Positions 1-9,798 of a stretch of DNA of 64,000 nt are shown here, piece by piece. The position numbers were made by a program, and so were the translations under genes. The notes beneath the pieces are model-generated. The model ran no database searches. It worked only from the letters and a program-made list of their open reading frames with translations, and was not told where the DNA came from. Source of the stretch: Nitrospirota bacterium (lineage in GTDB: Bacteria > Nitrospirota > Thermodesulfovibrionia > Thermodesulfovibrionales > JdFR-88); contig JAJYJK010000004.1 of the NCBI GenBank assembly GCA_021789555.1, positions 53,813-117,812 on the forward strand, given 5' to 3'. The first letter of the stretch is position 1, and the number at the start of each line of letters is the position of its first letter.

Positions 1-1217
1 AGACCGGCGAGCCGGAAAAAAGGCTGCCCGAGGTCTCCGCGCCACTTTCGGCCTACGTCTTCAAGACCGTCGCGGACCCCTTTACCGGCAGGCTCTCGAT
101 ATTCCGCGTCTACTCCGGCAGCATCAGTTCGGACTCAAGCGCCTTCAATGCCGCAACCGGCGCAAGGGAGCGCGTGGGGCAGCTCTTCTATCCGTTCGGC
201 AAAAAACAGGTCCCGGTGCAGGGCCTGGGACCGGGCGAGATAGGCGTCGTGGCCAAGCTCAAGGAGACGAACACGGGCGATACCCTCTCCGATGAGGCGC
301 ACCCAATCCTGTTTGAGAAGGTGAAACTGGCCGAGCCCCTGATCTCCTACGCCATCGCCTCCAAATCAAAAGGGGACGAGGAAAAAGTCAGCTCCGGCCT
401 CCATAAAATCCTGGAAGAGGACCCGGCCCTCCAGTTCCACAGGGACGAGGAGACGAAGGAGATGATACTCTCCGGGATGGGGCAGCTCCACCTCGAAGTG
501 GCCCTCGAAAAACTCAAACGGAAATTCGGGGTTGATGTCGAGATGAAGACCCCGAAGATACCTTACCGCGAGACGGTAACCGGCGCTTCGAGGGTGCAGG
601 GCAGGTATAAAAAGCAGTCGGGTGGCAGGGGTCAGTACGGCGACTGCTGGATAGAGGTGAAACCCCGGCCGCGCGGCGCGGGATTTGAATTCATCGACGC
701 CGTCGTGGGCGGGGCGATACCGAGAAACTACATACCGGCGGTCGAAAAGGGGATCCTCGAGACGCTGAAAGAAGGCATCATCGCCGGCTATCCGATGATA
801 GACCTGAGTATTACGCTCTTTGACGGCTCGTTCCACCCGGTCGACTCCTCCGAGATGGCCTTCAAGATTGCGGGCTCGATGGCGATAAAAAAAGGCGCGA
901 CAGAGGCGAAACCGGTCCTGCTTGAGCCCATCATGAAGGTAAATATAATAGTGCCGGAGGAGACCCTGGGCGCGGTCATCGGGGACCTGAACGCCAAGAG
1001 GGGAAAGGTGCAGGGGATGGAGCAGTCCGGCAACAACCAGAAGATAGCGGCCCTCGTCCCCATGTCCGAGATGCTCACATACGCCAACCAGCTCCAGAGC
1101 CTCACGGCCGGCAGGGGCCTCTACACCATGCAGTTCTCCCATTACGAACAGGTGCCGGGGCACCTCGCGCAGAAGATAATAGCGGAATCCGAGGCCAAGA
1201 GGAAGAAGGAAGAATAA
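1..1217 (+). CDS. fusA: Elongation factor G-like GTPase, C-terminal part (5' end outside window)
   Basis: The frame is open from the window edge (TGEPEKRLPEVSAPLSAYVFKTVADPFTGRLSIFRVYSG...) and runs into the listed ORF. It contains EF-G domain IV/V hallmarks (SGGRGQYGDCWIEVKP, GAVIGDLNAKRGKVQGM, AGRGLYTMQFSHYEQVP). Confidence 0.9.
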   Translation, partial: TGEPEKRLPEVSAPLSAYVFKTVADPFTGRLSIFRVYSGSISSDSSAFNAATGARERVGQLFYPFGKKQVPVQGLGPGEIGVVAKLKETNTGDTLSDEAHPILFEKVKLAEPLISYAIASKSKGDEEKVSSGLHKILEEDPALQFHRDEETKEMILSGMGQLHLEVALEKLKRKFGVDVEMKTPKIPYRETVTGASRVQGRYKKQSGGRGQYGDCWIEVKPRPRGAGFEFIDAVVGGAIPRNYIPAVEKGILETLKEGIIAGYPMIDLSITLFDGSFHPVDSSEMAFKIAGSMAIKKGATEAKPVLLEPIMKVNIIVPEETLGAVIGDLNAKRGKVQGMEQSGNNQKIAALVPMSEMLTYANQLQSLTAGRGLYTMQFSHYEQVPGHLAQKIIAESEAKRKKEE

Positions 1218-1240
1218 AGTGGAATACCCGCCCGAATACC

Positions 1241-1284
1241 CGCCCGGATTTCACGCGCGGACTAAAGCCCGCGTGGCCTATTTA
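1241..1284 (+). repeat. Copy of a hairpin repeat ('A' element), inverted relative to 3721-3770
   Basis: cgcccggatttcacgcgcggactaaagcccgcgtggcctattt aligns with the reverse complement of 3727-3770 (cgccccagtttcacgcgcgggcttaaggcccgaatggccttttt). Confidence 0.75.
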
Positions 1285-1376
1285 AATAAACCACCCCGCC
1301 GCAAGCGGACGGGGTATTAAGGCGATCTTTAGATTCCTATTCGTGGCAAGCCACGGGGAATTAACCCTAAGAAAGA

Positions 1377-1412
1377 TTAAATGGGGGGCTCGCGCCCCCC
1401 AAACCCCCTAAA
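1377..1412 (+). repeat. GGGG-loop-CCCC(AAACCCC) hairpin repeat ('B' element)
   Basis: attaaatggggggctcgcgccccccaaaccccc. Similar elements occur near 3691-3735 (inverted), 9692-9738 and 44197-44240 (inverted). Confidence 0.6.
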
Positions 1413-1614
1413 CAGCAAGCTTCTCCCGGAAATAAAAAACGAGTGCCCTGATTGAGGGCCGGTGCGAAATGCCCCTTCTTAATAACACTTTTGTGCCAAG
1501 GCGGCGGATGCGAAAATACTCTTTAAACTCTACATCCCTGAATTTTGTTATAATGCCGCAGTTATAAACGGAAATCTTGATTATGTGGTCAGGGCATAAA
1601 AGGGCATTGTCTTT

Positions 1615-1651
1615 GTCCCCTCGCCCTTTGGGAGAGGGCTAGGGTGAGGGA
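1615..1651 (+). repeat. Left terminal inverted repeat of DUF559 element
   Basis: tcccctcgccctttgggagagggctagggtgagggag is nearly the exact reverse complement of the right copy at 2006-2042. Confidence 0.85.
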
Positions 1652-2090
1652 GATTGCGTTTTCATCCAAAATTCCGATCCCTAAAGAACTACTCCAAGCC
1701 TGTCGCGACCTTCGCCGGAATTCAACTGATGCAGAAAATTTGCTTTGGAGATTACTACGTGGCCGCCAATTGAACGGCGCAAAATTCCGCCGCCAACATC
1801 CCATCGGCCATTTCATTCTTGATTTTTATTGTGATGAACTTAAGTTAGCCATTGAACTCGATGGCGGCGGGCATGCAGAAGAGAAGCAAAAATTATATGA
1901 TGAGCAAAGGACAAGGGCGTTAGAAGGAGAAGGCATAAAAGTTCTGAGATTTTGGAATAATGATGTGCTCACTAGAACGGAGGCGATTTTAGAGACGATT
2001 TGGGACTCCCTCACCCCGGCCCTCTCCCAAAGGGCGAGGGGGAACGAACACAAAGAGAAAAAGAATGCGGCAAAAGAACAAATCGGCTAA
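1644..2090 (+). CDS. DUF559 (Vsr/PD-(D/E)XK-like) endonuclease domain protein
   Basis: LLWRLLRGRQLNGAKFRRQHPIGHFILDFYCDELKLAIELDGGGH...RTRALEGEGIKVLRFWNNDVL is typical of DUF559. The C-terminus (SLTPALSQRARG) is encoded by the right inverted repeat. Confidence 0.85.
   Translation: MREIAFSSKIPIPKELLQACRDLRRNSTDAENLLWRLLRGRQLNGAKFRRQHPIGHFILDFYCDELKLAIELDGGGHAEEKQKLYDEQRTRALEGEGIKVLRFWNNDVLTRTEAILETIWDSLTPALSQRARGNEHKEKKNAAKEQIG
2006..2042 (-). repeat. Right terminal inverted repeat of DUF559 element
   Basis: ctccctcaccccggccctctcccaaagggcgaggggga; its reverse complement matches 1615-1651 with about 2-3 differences. Confidence 0.85.
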
Positions 2091-3285
2091 ATTATCAGAA
2101 ATTTATCATGCTCCGGCAAGTGAGCTTTTTCATGCCATAATTGAATTATTTCCTCACCCTGCCAATTTTGAAACTGAAGAGAAATCAATACGATTTTATG
2201 AAGGGCCATTATCACTGCCAATTCAAATACCACGGAATTTTGACCCCAGAAATATTGTCATTAAACTCCTCTCTGAGAGCGAGAATGAGACGGAGATTCG
2301 CTCTGGTCCGAAATGTACCCGAAAATTTTTTGACCAGGTAAAATCGGTTATAGAAGAGGAAGTATTGAAAACTAATCCAAGCACAGGGCGTAAGCTAATA
2401 CTTTCTGGTGTGCCAATAACCGGATATTTCAAATACCGCACCGAATTCCAGATATTGCCTCCCCCCGCTGATGCGCCTAAACCGAAGGGAATCTTGGACG
2501 GGCCTCACCCGGTTCTCCTCGAGTTCCGATTTGATAAATCCTCCGTTGGATCTATTAATAATCGCAGAATCATGAAAAAATCCTTTGAATCATCAAGTTT
2601 ACTCACTCTCTTCTTAGATATACACATCTGGACGCGCGATTTCAAGATCAGAAGAGAATGGGTTTACTGTATTGACGATAATCCGCGTGTGTTCAAATTG
2701 TGCGATGCTGTTTACGATTATAGATTCTCTCCTGAGAATGAATATGCGGATTTCAAGGATATCAAGGATTACAAGCCGCTTGACGTTCCTTTAAATTTGA
2801 CTGAGCTTTTTGATAAAGCCTTCAGTCTCGAAAGAGCCATGCGCGAGAAATTGATGAAAGTCGCCCATTTGTTTTTGCTTGCCTTGAAATTATGGGATAT
2901 ATCCGAGACGGCGGCATACCTTGCCACTGTCAATACAATTGAAAGCATTGTACCCCCTTCAAATGAGAGGTGCCCGACTTGTAAGAGCCATTTAGGTATT
3001 ACGAAAACTTTTAAGAAATTTATGGAAGATCATACATCTGCATCCAATGATCCTTTAATTGAAAAAATAAAAAATAATATCTACAAAACTCGTTCTGGCA
3101 TTGCTCATCAAGGTATTTTATTTGGTAGCGATCGGAACCCGTATTGGCATAACTTCTTCGAAGAAGAGCATCGCAATGAAGGCCATATTTTAAGATATCT
3201 CGTGCGCGAGGCTATTATTAACTGGTTCAATGATATAGCTGTTGACAATCGGATTAGCGACGATTGTGATGCTTACGACCAATAA
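2065..3285 (+). CDS. Uncharacterised protein with C-terminal HEPN-like motif (RSGIAH) and a CPTC knuckle
   Basis: 406-aa ORF overlapping the DUF559 gene by 26 bp. It has YKTRSGIAHQG (R-x4-H), and is visibly AT-richer than the surrounding genes. Confidence 0.55.
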   Translation: MRQKNKSAKLSEIYHAPASELFHAIIELFPHPANFETEEKSIRFYEGPLSLPIQIPRNFDPRNIVIKLLSESENETEIRSGPKCTRKFFDQVKSVIEEEVLKTNPSTGRKLILSGVPITGYFKYRTEFQILPPPADAPKPKGILDGPHPVLLEFRFDKSSVGSINNRRIMKKSFESSSLLTLFLDIHIWTRDFKIRREWVYCIDDNPRVFKLCDAVYDYRFSPENEYADFKDIKDYKPLDVPLNLTELFDKAFSLERAMREKLMKVAHLFLLALKLWDISETAAYLATVNTIESIVPPSNERCPTCKSHLGITKTFKKFMEDHTSASNDPLIEKIKNNIYKTRSGIAHQGILFGSDRNPYWHNFFEEEHRNEGHILRYLVREAIINWFNDIAVDNRISDDCDAYDQ

Positions 3286-3444
3286 TTGATATAATTGTTG
3301 GGCTTACACTTCCGCGTGTTATGGGACGAAACATACTAAAAGCGTTAGCGCCAGCTTACATCACAAGTTCTGGACGGACTGTTGAAAATACCGGCTCTCG
3401 TGGAAATGCTATGTTTCAAAGGGAATCTTCTCTTTTTTACTGGT

Positions 3445-3466
3445 GCTACGCCGCATGCGGCGTAGC
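3445..3466. repeat. 22-bp perfect palindrome
   Basis: gctacgccgcatgcggcgtagc equals its own reverse complement. Confidence 0.9.
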
Positions 3467-3690
3467 TTGAGATCATGACGCATGTCACATGAACTATTTA
3501 TATGGACAATGTCATGGTCCGGCGGATTATGATGGGAACCGGCAGGGCATATCAAAAGCCGAAGCCGGAAAGGGGTTTTTTAGAGGTGTTCATTGAACGC
3601 CTTTGAACAGCCGGGCTAAAAAAATATTTTAAAAGCAAGGGGTTAAAATTTTCAGCTTGAACGGTAAATCACAAAAAAGGCCGGGCGCAA

Positions 3691-3770
3691 GATACTTGGG
3701 GGCATGGGGGCGCAGCCCCAAAATAATAAAAAGGCCATTCGGGCCTTAAGCCCGCGCGTGAAACTGGGGC
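3691..3770 (-). repeat. Adjacent B and A repeat elements, inverted relative to 1241-1412
   Basis: The reverse complement reads ...tttcacgcgcgggcttaaggcccgaatggcctttttattattttggggctgcgcccccatgccccc. Confidence 0.7.
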
Positions 3771-3803
3771 GGGAAATCAGCTGCCTTATGTTAAAATGAT
3801 TGG

Positions 3804-6632
3804 ATGTCAAAGGAAACCGACTATAAAGACACCCTAAACCTGCCCGCGACCGATTTCCCCATGAAGGCAAACCTGCCCCAACGGGAGCCTATGATGCTCA
3901 AGACGTGGCAGGAAGCGAAACTCTACGCGAAGATACTCGAAAAAAACCGGGACGGGGAGAAATTCATCCTGCACGACGGCCCCCCGTACGCAAACGGCCA
4001 TATACACATGGGCCACGCCCTCAATAAGGTGCTGAAGGACATAATCATCAAATACAAGACGATGAAGGGGTTTAACTCTCCCTATGTGCCGGGCTGGGAC
4101 TGCCACGGGCTGCCGATAGAGCTGCAGGTGGACAAAAACCTCGGGCAGGCCAAAAACCAGACCACGGTGCTCGAGAAACGCAGGCTCTGCCGGCAGTACG
4201 CGGCCGGCTTCGTCGATATCCAGCGCGAGGAGTTCGTGAGGCTTGGGGTTTTCGGTTTATGGGAAGCTCCATATCTGACGATGACGAACGACTACGAGGC
4301 GGACATCGTGGCGGAGTTCAACCTTTTTGCAAAATCAGGCTATCTCTACAAGGGGAAAAAGCCCGTCCACTGGTGCCCCTCATGCGTCACCGCGCTTGCC
4401 GACGCGGAGGTCGAGTATGCGGAGAAAAAATCCACTTCGGTATATGTGCGCTTCAGGCTCCTCGATGAGGACGCGGCAAAACTTGGGCTCACGGGGGCCG
4501 TCTACCTCGTCATCTGGACCACCACCCCCTGGACATTGCCCGCGAACCTGGCCCTGGCCGTAAACCCGGAGGTGGACTACGCCGCCTTCACCGCCAACGG
4601 GGAAACGCACATCCTCGCGGAAAACCTTTACGAGCCACTGAAAGAAATCCTCCATATAGCCGGCGAAAAAGTTCTGGAAATAAAGGGCATCGCCCTCAGG
4701 GGATTAAGGGCAAAACACCCGTTTATCGACAGGCTTTCCCGGGTGATAACCGGAAAATTCGTGACGACCGAGGAAGGCGCCGGCATTGTCCATATAGCCC
4801 CGGGCCACGGGGAGGACGACTACGCGGCCGGCATCGAAAACGGGCTTGAGATTTACGCCCCGGTCGACGATTACGGGAAATTCAGAGGCACGGGAGTTGA
4901 GCGGATTGAGGGCGAATTCGTCTTCAAGGCAAACCCGAAAATAATAGAGATGCTCCGGGAGAAGGGCGCGCTGCTGGCGGAAAAGGAGATAACCCACTCC
5001 TACCCGCACTGCTGGAGGTGCAAAAAGCCCGTCATCTTCAGGGCGACGGAACAATGGTTTATCTCTATGGAATATTCCGGCCTGAGGGATAAATGCCTCG
5101 CGGAGATAGAAAAGGTGAAATGGGTGCCGGAATGGGGCAAAGGCAGGATATACGGCATGGTTGAGCGCAGGCCCGACTGGTGCATCTCCAGGCAGAGGGC
5201 CTGGGGGGTGCCGGTTGCGCTGCTTTCTTGCGCCGGCTGCGGCCGGACCGTTACCGAGCCGGCCGTCCTGGACAAGACCGAGGAGTTTTTCCGCCGCCTG
5301 GGCTCGGACGTATGGTTCGAGAAACCGGCCTCCGAATTCATCCCCGAGGGGTTCACCTGCCCCGGTTGTGGCGGAAGGGAATTCACGAAGGAGAAGGACA
5401 TCCTCGACGTATGGTTCGACTCCGGCGTAAGCCATCATGCCGTTTTAGAGCGCAGGGCCGGGCTCGCCTTTCCCGCGGAGATGTACCTGGAAGGCTCCGA
5501 CCAGCACAGGGGGTGGTTCCAGAGCTCGCTGATAACGGCAACGGCGCTCGCGGGGTCCGCCCCGTATAAGACAGTCCTCACCCACGGTTTCGTCGTGGAC
5601 GGCAAGGGACACAAGATGTCAAAATCCCTGGGCAACGTCGTCGCCCCGGAAGACATCATAAAGAAACACGGCGCGGAGATACTCAGGCTGTGGGTATCGG
5701 CCGAGGACTATCGTGACGATATAAGGCTCTCCCCGGAAATCCTGGAGCGCCTGACCGAGGCGTACAGGAAGATAAGAAACACGGCCCGGTTTCTGCTTGG
5801 CAATACACATGATTTCAGCGGCGGGCACGATTTCGAGGGCGGCGACACGCACCGGGGCTCGCTTCTGGAGATAGACCGCTGGGCGCTCTCCAGGCTCCAG
5901 GGGCTTATAGCCGGCGTGGAGCGGGCGTATGAGGATTTCGAGTTCCACGAGGTCTATCACAGGCTCTACAATTTCTGCGTGGTGGACATGAGCTCGTTTT
6001 ATCTGGACATCCTCAAAGACAGGCTCTATACATTCAGGCGGGATTCGGAGCAGCGCAGGGCGGCGCAGTGGGTCCTGGGCCAAATCCTGCTTGCGATGGC
6101 GAAGCTCATGGCCCCTGTGCTGAGCTTCACCGCCGAGGAGATATGGGGTTACATAAACCCGGCCGCCGGACGGGGAAAAGACGCGGAGAGCGTCTTTCTC
6201 TCCTCCTTTCCCGCCGTGGACGACAAACTCCTGGATGCCGCACTCGAAGAGAAATGGAGCAAGATCATCGCCGTAAGAAACGAGGTGAATAGGGCCCTCG
6301 AGATAAAAAGACAGCAGCGCATGATAGGCAATTCCCTTGAGGCGAGGGTTTTACTATACGCCCCGGATGATATATACGCGCTTCTGAAAGATCATGAAAA
6401 TTTCCTGCCCGCCCTCTTCATAGTCTCGCAGGCGGAGATCAGGAAAATCTCCGGGGAAGAGCTTATGAGTGATATTCTCACTGAAGCGTTCCGGTCCGAA
6501 GAGATAAAGGGGCTGGTTGTTGATGTCCTCCGGGCCGAGGGCGAGAAATGCCCGAGGTGCTGGATGCGTGATACGAGCGTGGGCAAAAACCCGGAAGGCG
6601 TCTGCGACCGCTGCAGGGGCAACATATCGTGA
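3804..6632 (+). CDS. ileS: Isoleucyl-tRNA synthetase
   Basis: 942 aa; HIGH-type motif GHIHMGHALNKVLKDIIIKYK, KMSKSLGN, C-terminal Zn finger CPRCW...CDRC. Confidence 0.97.
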   Translation: MSKETDYKDTLNLPATDFPMKANLPQREPMMLKTWQEAKLYAKILEKNRDGEKFILHDGPPYANGHIHMGHALNKVLKDIIIKYKTMKGFNSPYVPGWDCHGLPIELQVDKNLGQAKNQTTVLEKRRLCRQYAAGFVDIQREEFVRLGVFGLWEAPYLTMTNDYEADIVAEFNLFAKSGYLYKGKKPVHWCPSCVTALADAEVEYAEKKSTSVYVRFRLLDEDAAKLGLTGAVYLVIWTTTPWTLPANLALAVNPEVDYAAFTANGETHILAENLYEPLKEILHIAGEKVLEIKGIALRGLRAKHPFIDRLSRVITGKFVTTEEGAGIVHIAPGHGEDDYAAGIENGLEIYAPVDDYGKFRGTGVERIEGEFVFKANPKIIEMLREKGALLAEKEITHSYPHCWRCKKPVIFRATEQWFISMEYSGLRDKCLAEIEKVKWVPEWGKGRIYGMVERRPDWCISRQRAWGVPVALLSCAGCGRTVTEPAVLDKTEEFFRRLGSDVWFEKPASEFIPEGFTCPGCGGREFTKEKDILDVWFDSGVSHHAVLERRAGLAFPAEMYLEGSDQHRGWFQSSLITATALAGSAPYKTVLTHGFVVDGKGHKMSKSLGNVVAPEDIIKKHGAEILRLWVSAEDYRDDIRLSPEILERLTEAYRKIRNTARFLLGNTHDFSGGHDFEGGDTHRGSLLEIDRWALSRLQGLIAGVERAYEDFEFHEVYHRLYNFCVVDMSSFYLDILKDRLYTFRRDSEQRRAAQWVLGQILLAMAKLMAPVLSFTAEEIWGYINPAAGRGKDAESVFLSSFPAVDDKLLDAALEEKWSKIIAVRNEVNRALEIKRQQRMIGNSLEARVLLYAPDDIYALLKDHENFLPALFIVSQAEIRKISGEELMSDILTEAFRSEEIKGLVVDVLRAEGEKCPRCWMRDTSVGKNPEGVCDRCRGNIS

Positions 6633-7063
6633 TTGTCTCGGCGCTCGTCATCATACTAGTCGTCATCGACCAGGCGACGAAGACCATCGCCCACGGGCTT
6701 GTAGGCCCTGATTGCGTGGACCGCATCCTGCCCTTTCTGAACATCGTGGACCTCAGGAACCGGGGGTCCGCGTTCGGGATGCTCCAAAACGCGGGCAACG
6801 CCTTTTTCATCGCCATCACCGCGGCGGCCATCGTCGTAATCAGCTTCCTGCTGGCCAGGGGGCGGAGGAAACAGGCGGGGCTCATCCTCGTGCTTGCTGG
6901 TGCGGCCGGCAACCTCATGGACAGGCTCCTCTACGGATCGGTGCGGGATTTCATCGACGTCCACGCGGGCAGGTTCCACTGGCCCGCCTTCAATTTCGCG
7001 GACTCCTACATAAGCATAGGGATAGTGCTTTTATTCATAAGCTCCCTCAGACAGGCCAGATAG
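6629..7063 (+). CDS. lspA: Lipoprotein signal peptidase (signal peptidase II)
   Basis: DLRNRGSAFGML, AGAAGNLMDRLLYGSVRDFIDVH, FNFADSYISIGI; overlaps the ileS stop. Confidence 0.95.
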   Translation: MIVSALVIILVVIDQATKTIAHGLVGPDCVDRILPFLNIVDLRNRGSAFGMLQNAGNAFFIAITAAAIVVISFLLARGRRKQAGLILVLAGAAGNLMDRLLYGSVRDFIDVHAGRFHWPAFNFADSYISIGIVLLFISSLRQAR

Positions 7064-7380
7064 ACCAGGCCGGATAACCCGCGCGGTCACACGCGGTCCA
7101 CTCCGCGTGCTTCATCAGGTTGGAGTCCACCGTCAAGGGCAAGACCAGTTTACTTCCCTCCGCCGGCAGGTAGAATTCCGGCAGGAGCGTCTTTCTGCCG
7201 CCAAACCAAAAAATAAAAATCTCCCGGAAGACAAGGAAATGTAGACCGAAAGGTTCAAGGAAAGAGTTCGAGAAGACCCTCTTCCGTTACGTCCCCGCCC
7301 AAAAGCCTGCGAATCTTTATATTAAAGCTTCCGCTTGCGCGGCAATGACGGATGGAGGCAAACAGCGAACGCTACACGGA

Positions 7381-7866
7381 CTATTTTTTAAACCCTTCCC
7401 GGAGGATGGCCACCTTGCCCGTGCGCACGAGGTCCTTTATCCCCATCGGCTTCATCAGGCCGATGAAGGCCTCTATCTTCTTCTCGTCCCCGGTTATCTC
7501 TATCGTATAGGTGCTCTCGGAGGAATCGACGACCCTGCCCCTGAATATCTCGGCCAGGTTCAGGACCTCGGCCTTCCGCTCGGGCCTCGGCGTGACCTTT
7601 ATGAGGACCATCTCCCTTTCGACGTGCTCGAATTCGGTGACGTCCGTGACCTTGATGACGTCGACAAGCTTGTTTAACTGCTTGTTTATCTGCTCTATTA
7701 TCAGGTCGTCTCCGCTTGTGACTATCGTCATCTGCGAGTACCGCGGGTCTATCTCCTCCCCGACGGACAGGCTTTCGATATTGTACCCCCGGCCGCTAAA
7801 TAGCCCGGATATCCTTGAGAGGACGCCGAACCTGTTTTCCACCAGAAGCGTTATCGTGTGTCTCAT
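7381..7866 (-). CDS. ilvN: Acetolactate synthase small subunit
   Basis: ACT domain [33 protein letters not shown]; next to ilvB. Confidence 0.96.
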   Translation of the reverse strand: MRHTITLLVENRFGVLSRISGLFSGRGYNIESLSVGEEIDPRYSQMTIVTSGDDLIIEQINKQLNKLVDVIKVTDVTEFEHVEREMVLIKVTPRPERKAEVLNLAEIFRGRVVDSSESTYTIEITGDEKKIEAFIGLMKPMGIKDLVRTGKVAILREGFKK

Positions 7867-9605
7867 TTGACGACCTTGAGCCTTCTTTTCTTCTCCTGCC
7901 GGGCCTCCTGCTCCTCGAAGAGCATGTGGTCAATAGGGGCGCCGGCGGGCACCATCGGGTAGACCTTCTCCTTCCAGTCAACTACAAAATCCATGAACAC
8001 CGTCTTTTTGATCTTGAAGAGCCCTTCCCTGAGGACGTCCTCCACCTCGGAGGGTTTTGTGGCCTTCAGGCCCGCGGCCCCGTAAGCCTCGGCTACCTTC
8101 ACGAAGTCCGGCACGACGTCCAGGCTGGTGTGGGAGTAGCGCTCTCCGTAGAAAAGCTCCTGCCACTGTCTCACCATCCCCAGATATCCGTTATTGAGTA
8201 TGACCACCTTTACCGGCAGCCGGTTCAGGACGGCGGTTGCAAGCTCCTGTATGTTCATCTGGATGCTGCCGTCCCCTGCGATATCAATAACGAGCTTTTC
8301 GGGAAAGGCCAGTTGGACGCCTATGGCCGCGGGGAAGCCGAAACCCATCGTCCCCAGGCCGCCCGAGGATATGAACGTGCGGGGCTTGTCGTACTTGTAG
8401 AATTGGGCGGCCCACATCTGGTTCTGTCCGACTTCGGTGGTGATTATGGCCTCGCCCTTCGTAAGCTCGTATATCTTCTCCACGACCGCCTGGGGTTTGA
8501 TGACCTCATCGCTCGGGGTATAAGTGAGGGGCCTCTCCCTTTTCCAGGCGTCAATCTGCTTAAGCCACGCCTTCCTTATCTGCGCCCACTGCGTCTTGGC
8601 CTCGGTCTTTATCGTCTTGTTGAGGGCGGTCAGGACCTTCCTGACGTCGCCCACAATGGGTATGTCCACCCTCACGTTTTTCCGTATCGAGGTGGGGTCT
8701 ATGTCTATGTGGATGATGCTTGCGTTCGGGGCGAAGGAATCGGTCTTTCCGGTCACCCGGTCATCGAACCTCATGCCGAGGGCGATGAGGAGGTCCGAGT
8801 CCTGGATGGACTTGTTCGCGTAATAGGTGCCGTGCATCCCCGGCATCCCCAGCGACAGCCTGTTTGTCTCCGGGAAGCAGCCGATGCCCATGAGGGTCGT
8901 CGTAACCGGTATCTGGGTAAGCTCGGCCAGCTCCCGCAGCTCCTTGTGGGCCCCCGATATTATCACGCCGCCGCCGGCGACGATCACGGGCTTTTTTGAT
9001 TTCTCTATCAGGTGCGCGGCCTGGGTGATCATCCATTTGTTGCCCTCGTACCTCGGCTTGTAGCCCTCGAGGTGGACTTTTTCCGGCCAGACGAAATCCG
9101 TCTTGCCGGCGGTCACGTCTTTGGGCAGATCGATCAGCACCGGACCCGGCCTGCCGCTCATGGCGATATGGAAGGCCTCCTTGATGACGACGGCAAGGTC
9201 TTTTACGTCCTTGACGAGGTAATTGTGCTTGGTGCAGGGCCTGGTGATGCCCACGATATCGGCCTCCTGGAAGGCGTCATTGCCGATGAGCATCGTCGGC
9301 ACCTGGCCCGTTATCACCACAAGGGGCACGGAATCCATGCTGGCCGTGGCGATGCCGGTGACGGTGTTGGTGGCCCCGGGGCCTGAAGTCACAAGGACAA
9401 CGCCGGGTTTGCCGGTGGCGCGCGCGTATCCGTCCGCCGCGTGCACCGCCCCCTGCTCATGCCTCGTGAGTATGAGTTTTATGTCCTTGTCGTCATAGAG
9501 GAAGTCGAAGATGTTCAGCACGACCCCGCCCGGATAGCCGAAGATGTGCTTCACACCCTCCTTTTTCAGGCTCTCTATCAATATCTCTGAACCGGTAAGC
9601 TTCAT
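7863..9605 (-). CDS. ilvB: Acetolactate synthase large subunit
   Basis: [12 protein letters not shown], ThDP-binding [29 protein letters not shown]. Confidence 0.96.
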   Translation of the reverse strand: MKLTGSEILIESLKKEGVKHIFGYPGGVVLNIFDFLYDDKDIKLILTRHEQGAVHAADGYARATGKPGVVLVTSGPGATNTVTGIATASMDSVPLVVITGQVPTMLIGNDAFQEADIVGITRPCTKHNYLVKDVKDLAVVIKEAFHIAMSGRPGPVLIDLPKDVTAGKTDFVWPEKVHLEGYKPRYEGNKWMITQAAHLIEKSKKPVIVAGGGVIISGAHKELRELAELTQIPVTTTLMGIGCFPETNRLSLGMPGMHGTYYANKSIQDSDLLIALGMRFDDRVTGKTDSFAPNASIIHIDIDPTSIRKNVRVDIPIVGDVRKVLTALNKTIKTEAKTQWAQIRKAWLKQIDAWKRERPLTYTPSDEVIKPQAVVEKIYELTKGEAIITTEVGQNQMWAAQFYKYDKPRTFISSGGLGTMGFGFPAAIGVQLAFPEKLVIDIAGDGSIQMNIQELATAVLNRLPVKVVILNNGYLGMVRQWQELFYGERYSHTSLDVVPDFVKVAEAYGAAGLKATKPSEVEDVLREGLFKIKKTVFMDFVVDWKEKVYPMVPAGAPIDHMLFEEQEARQEKKRRLKVVK

Positions 9606-9691
9606 ATCCCAATCCTTTTAAAATAGAAAGAAATGTGTCTGTTATTTTAACACAAGCAGACGGGCATTAACAAAATAAGGGGGCCTTGGAT

Positions 9692-9738
9692 TCCCATCCC
9701 GCCCGCCCTTTTTTATTTGGGGCTTCGCCCCAAACCCC
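9692..9738 (+). repeat. B-family GGGG-loop-CCCC hairpin repeat
   Basis: catcccgcccgcccttttttatttggggcttcgccccaaacccc. Confidence 0.65.
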
Positions 9739-9798
9739 GAATAGAAAAAACTATCCGGGCAGAAGGCGGAGGGGACACTGGCGAAGCGCAGCGTCCGG

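Noticed and set aside
3286-3803. T-box leader upstream of ileS
   Set aside because: No recognisable T-box sequence (TGGNACCGCG-type antiterminator). The region contains repeats instead.
7064-7380. Possible degraded minus-strand coding remnant in the lspA-ilvN gap (FWFGGRKTLLPEFYLPAEGSKLVLPLTVDSNLMKHAEWTACDRAGYP)
   Set aside because: Short, no proper start and no recognised family; could be chance.
7815-8999. 394-aa plus-strand ORF antisense to ilvB
   Set aside because: Shadow ORF from GC-rich codon usage. ilvB on the other strand is unmistakable and the translated antisense protein shows no recognisable domain.
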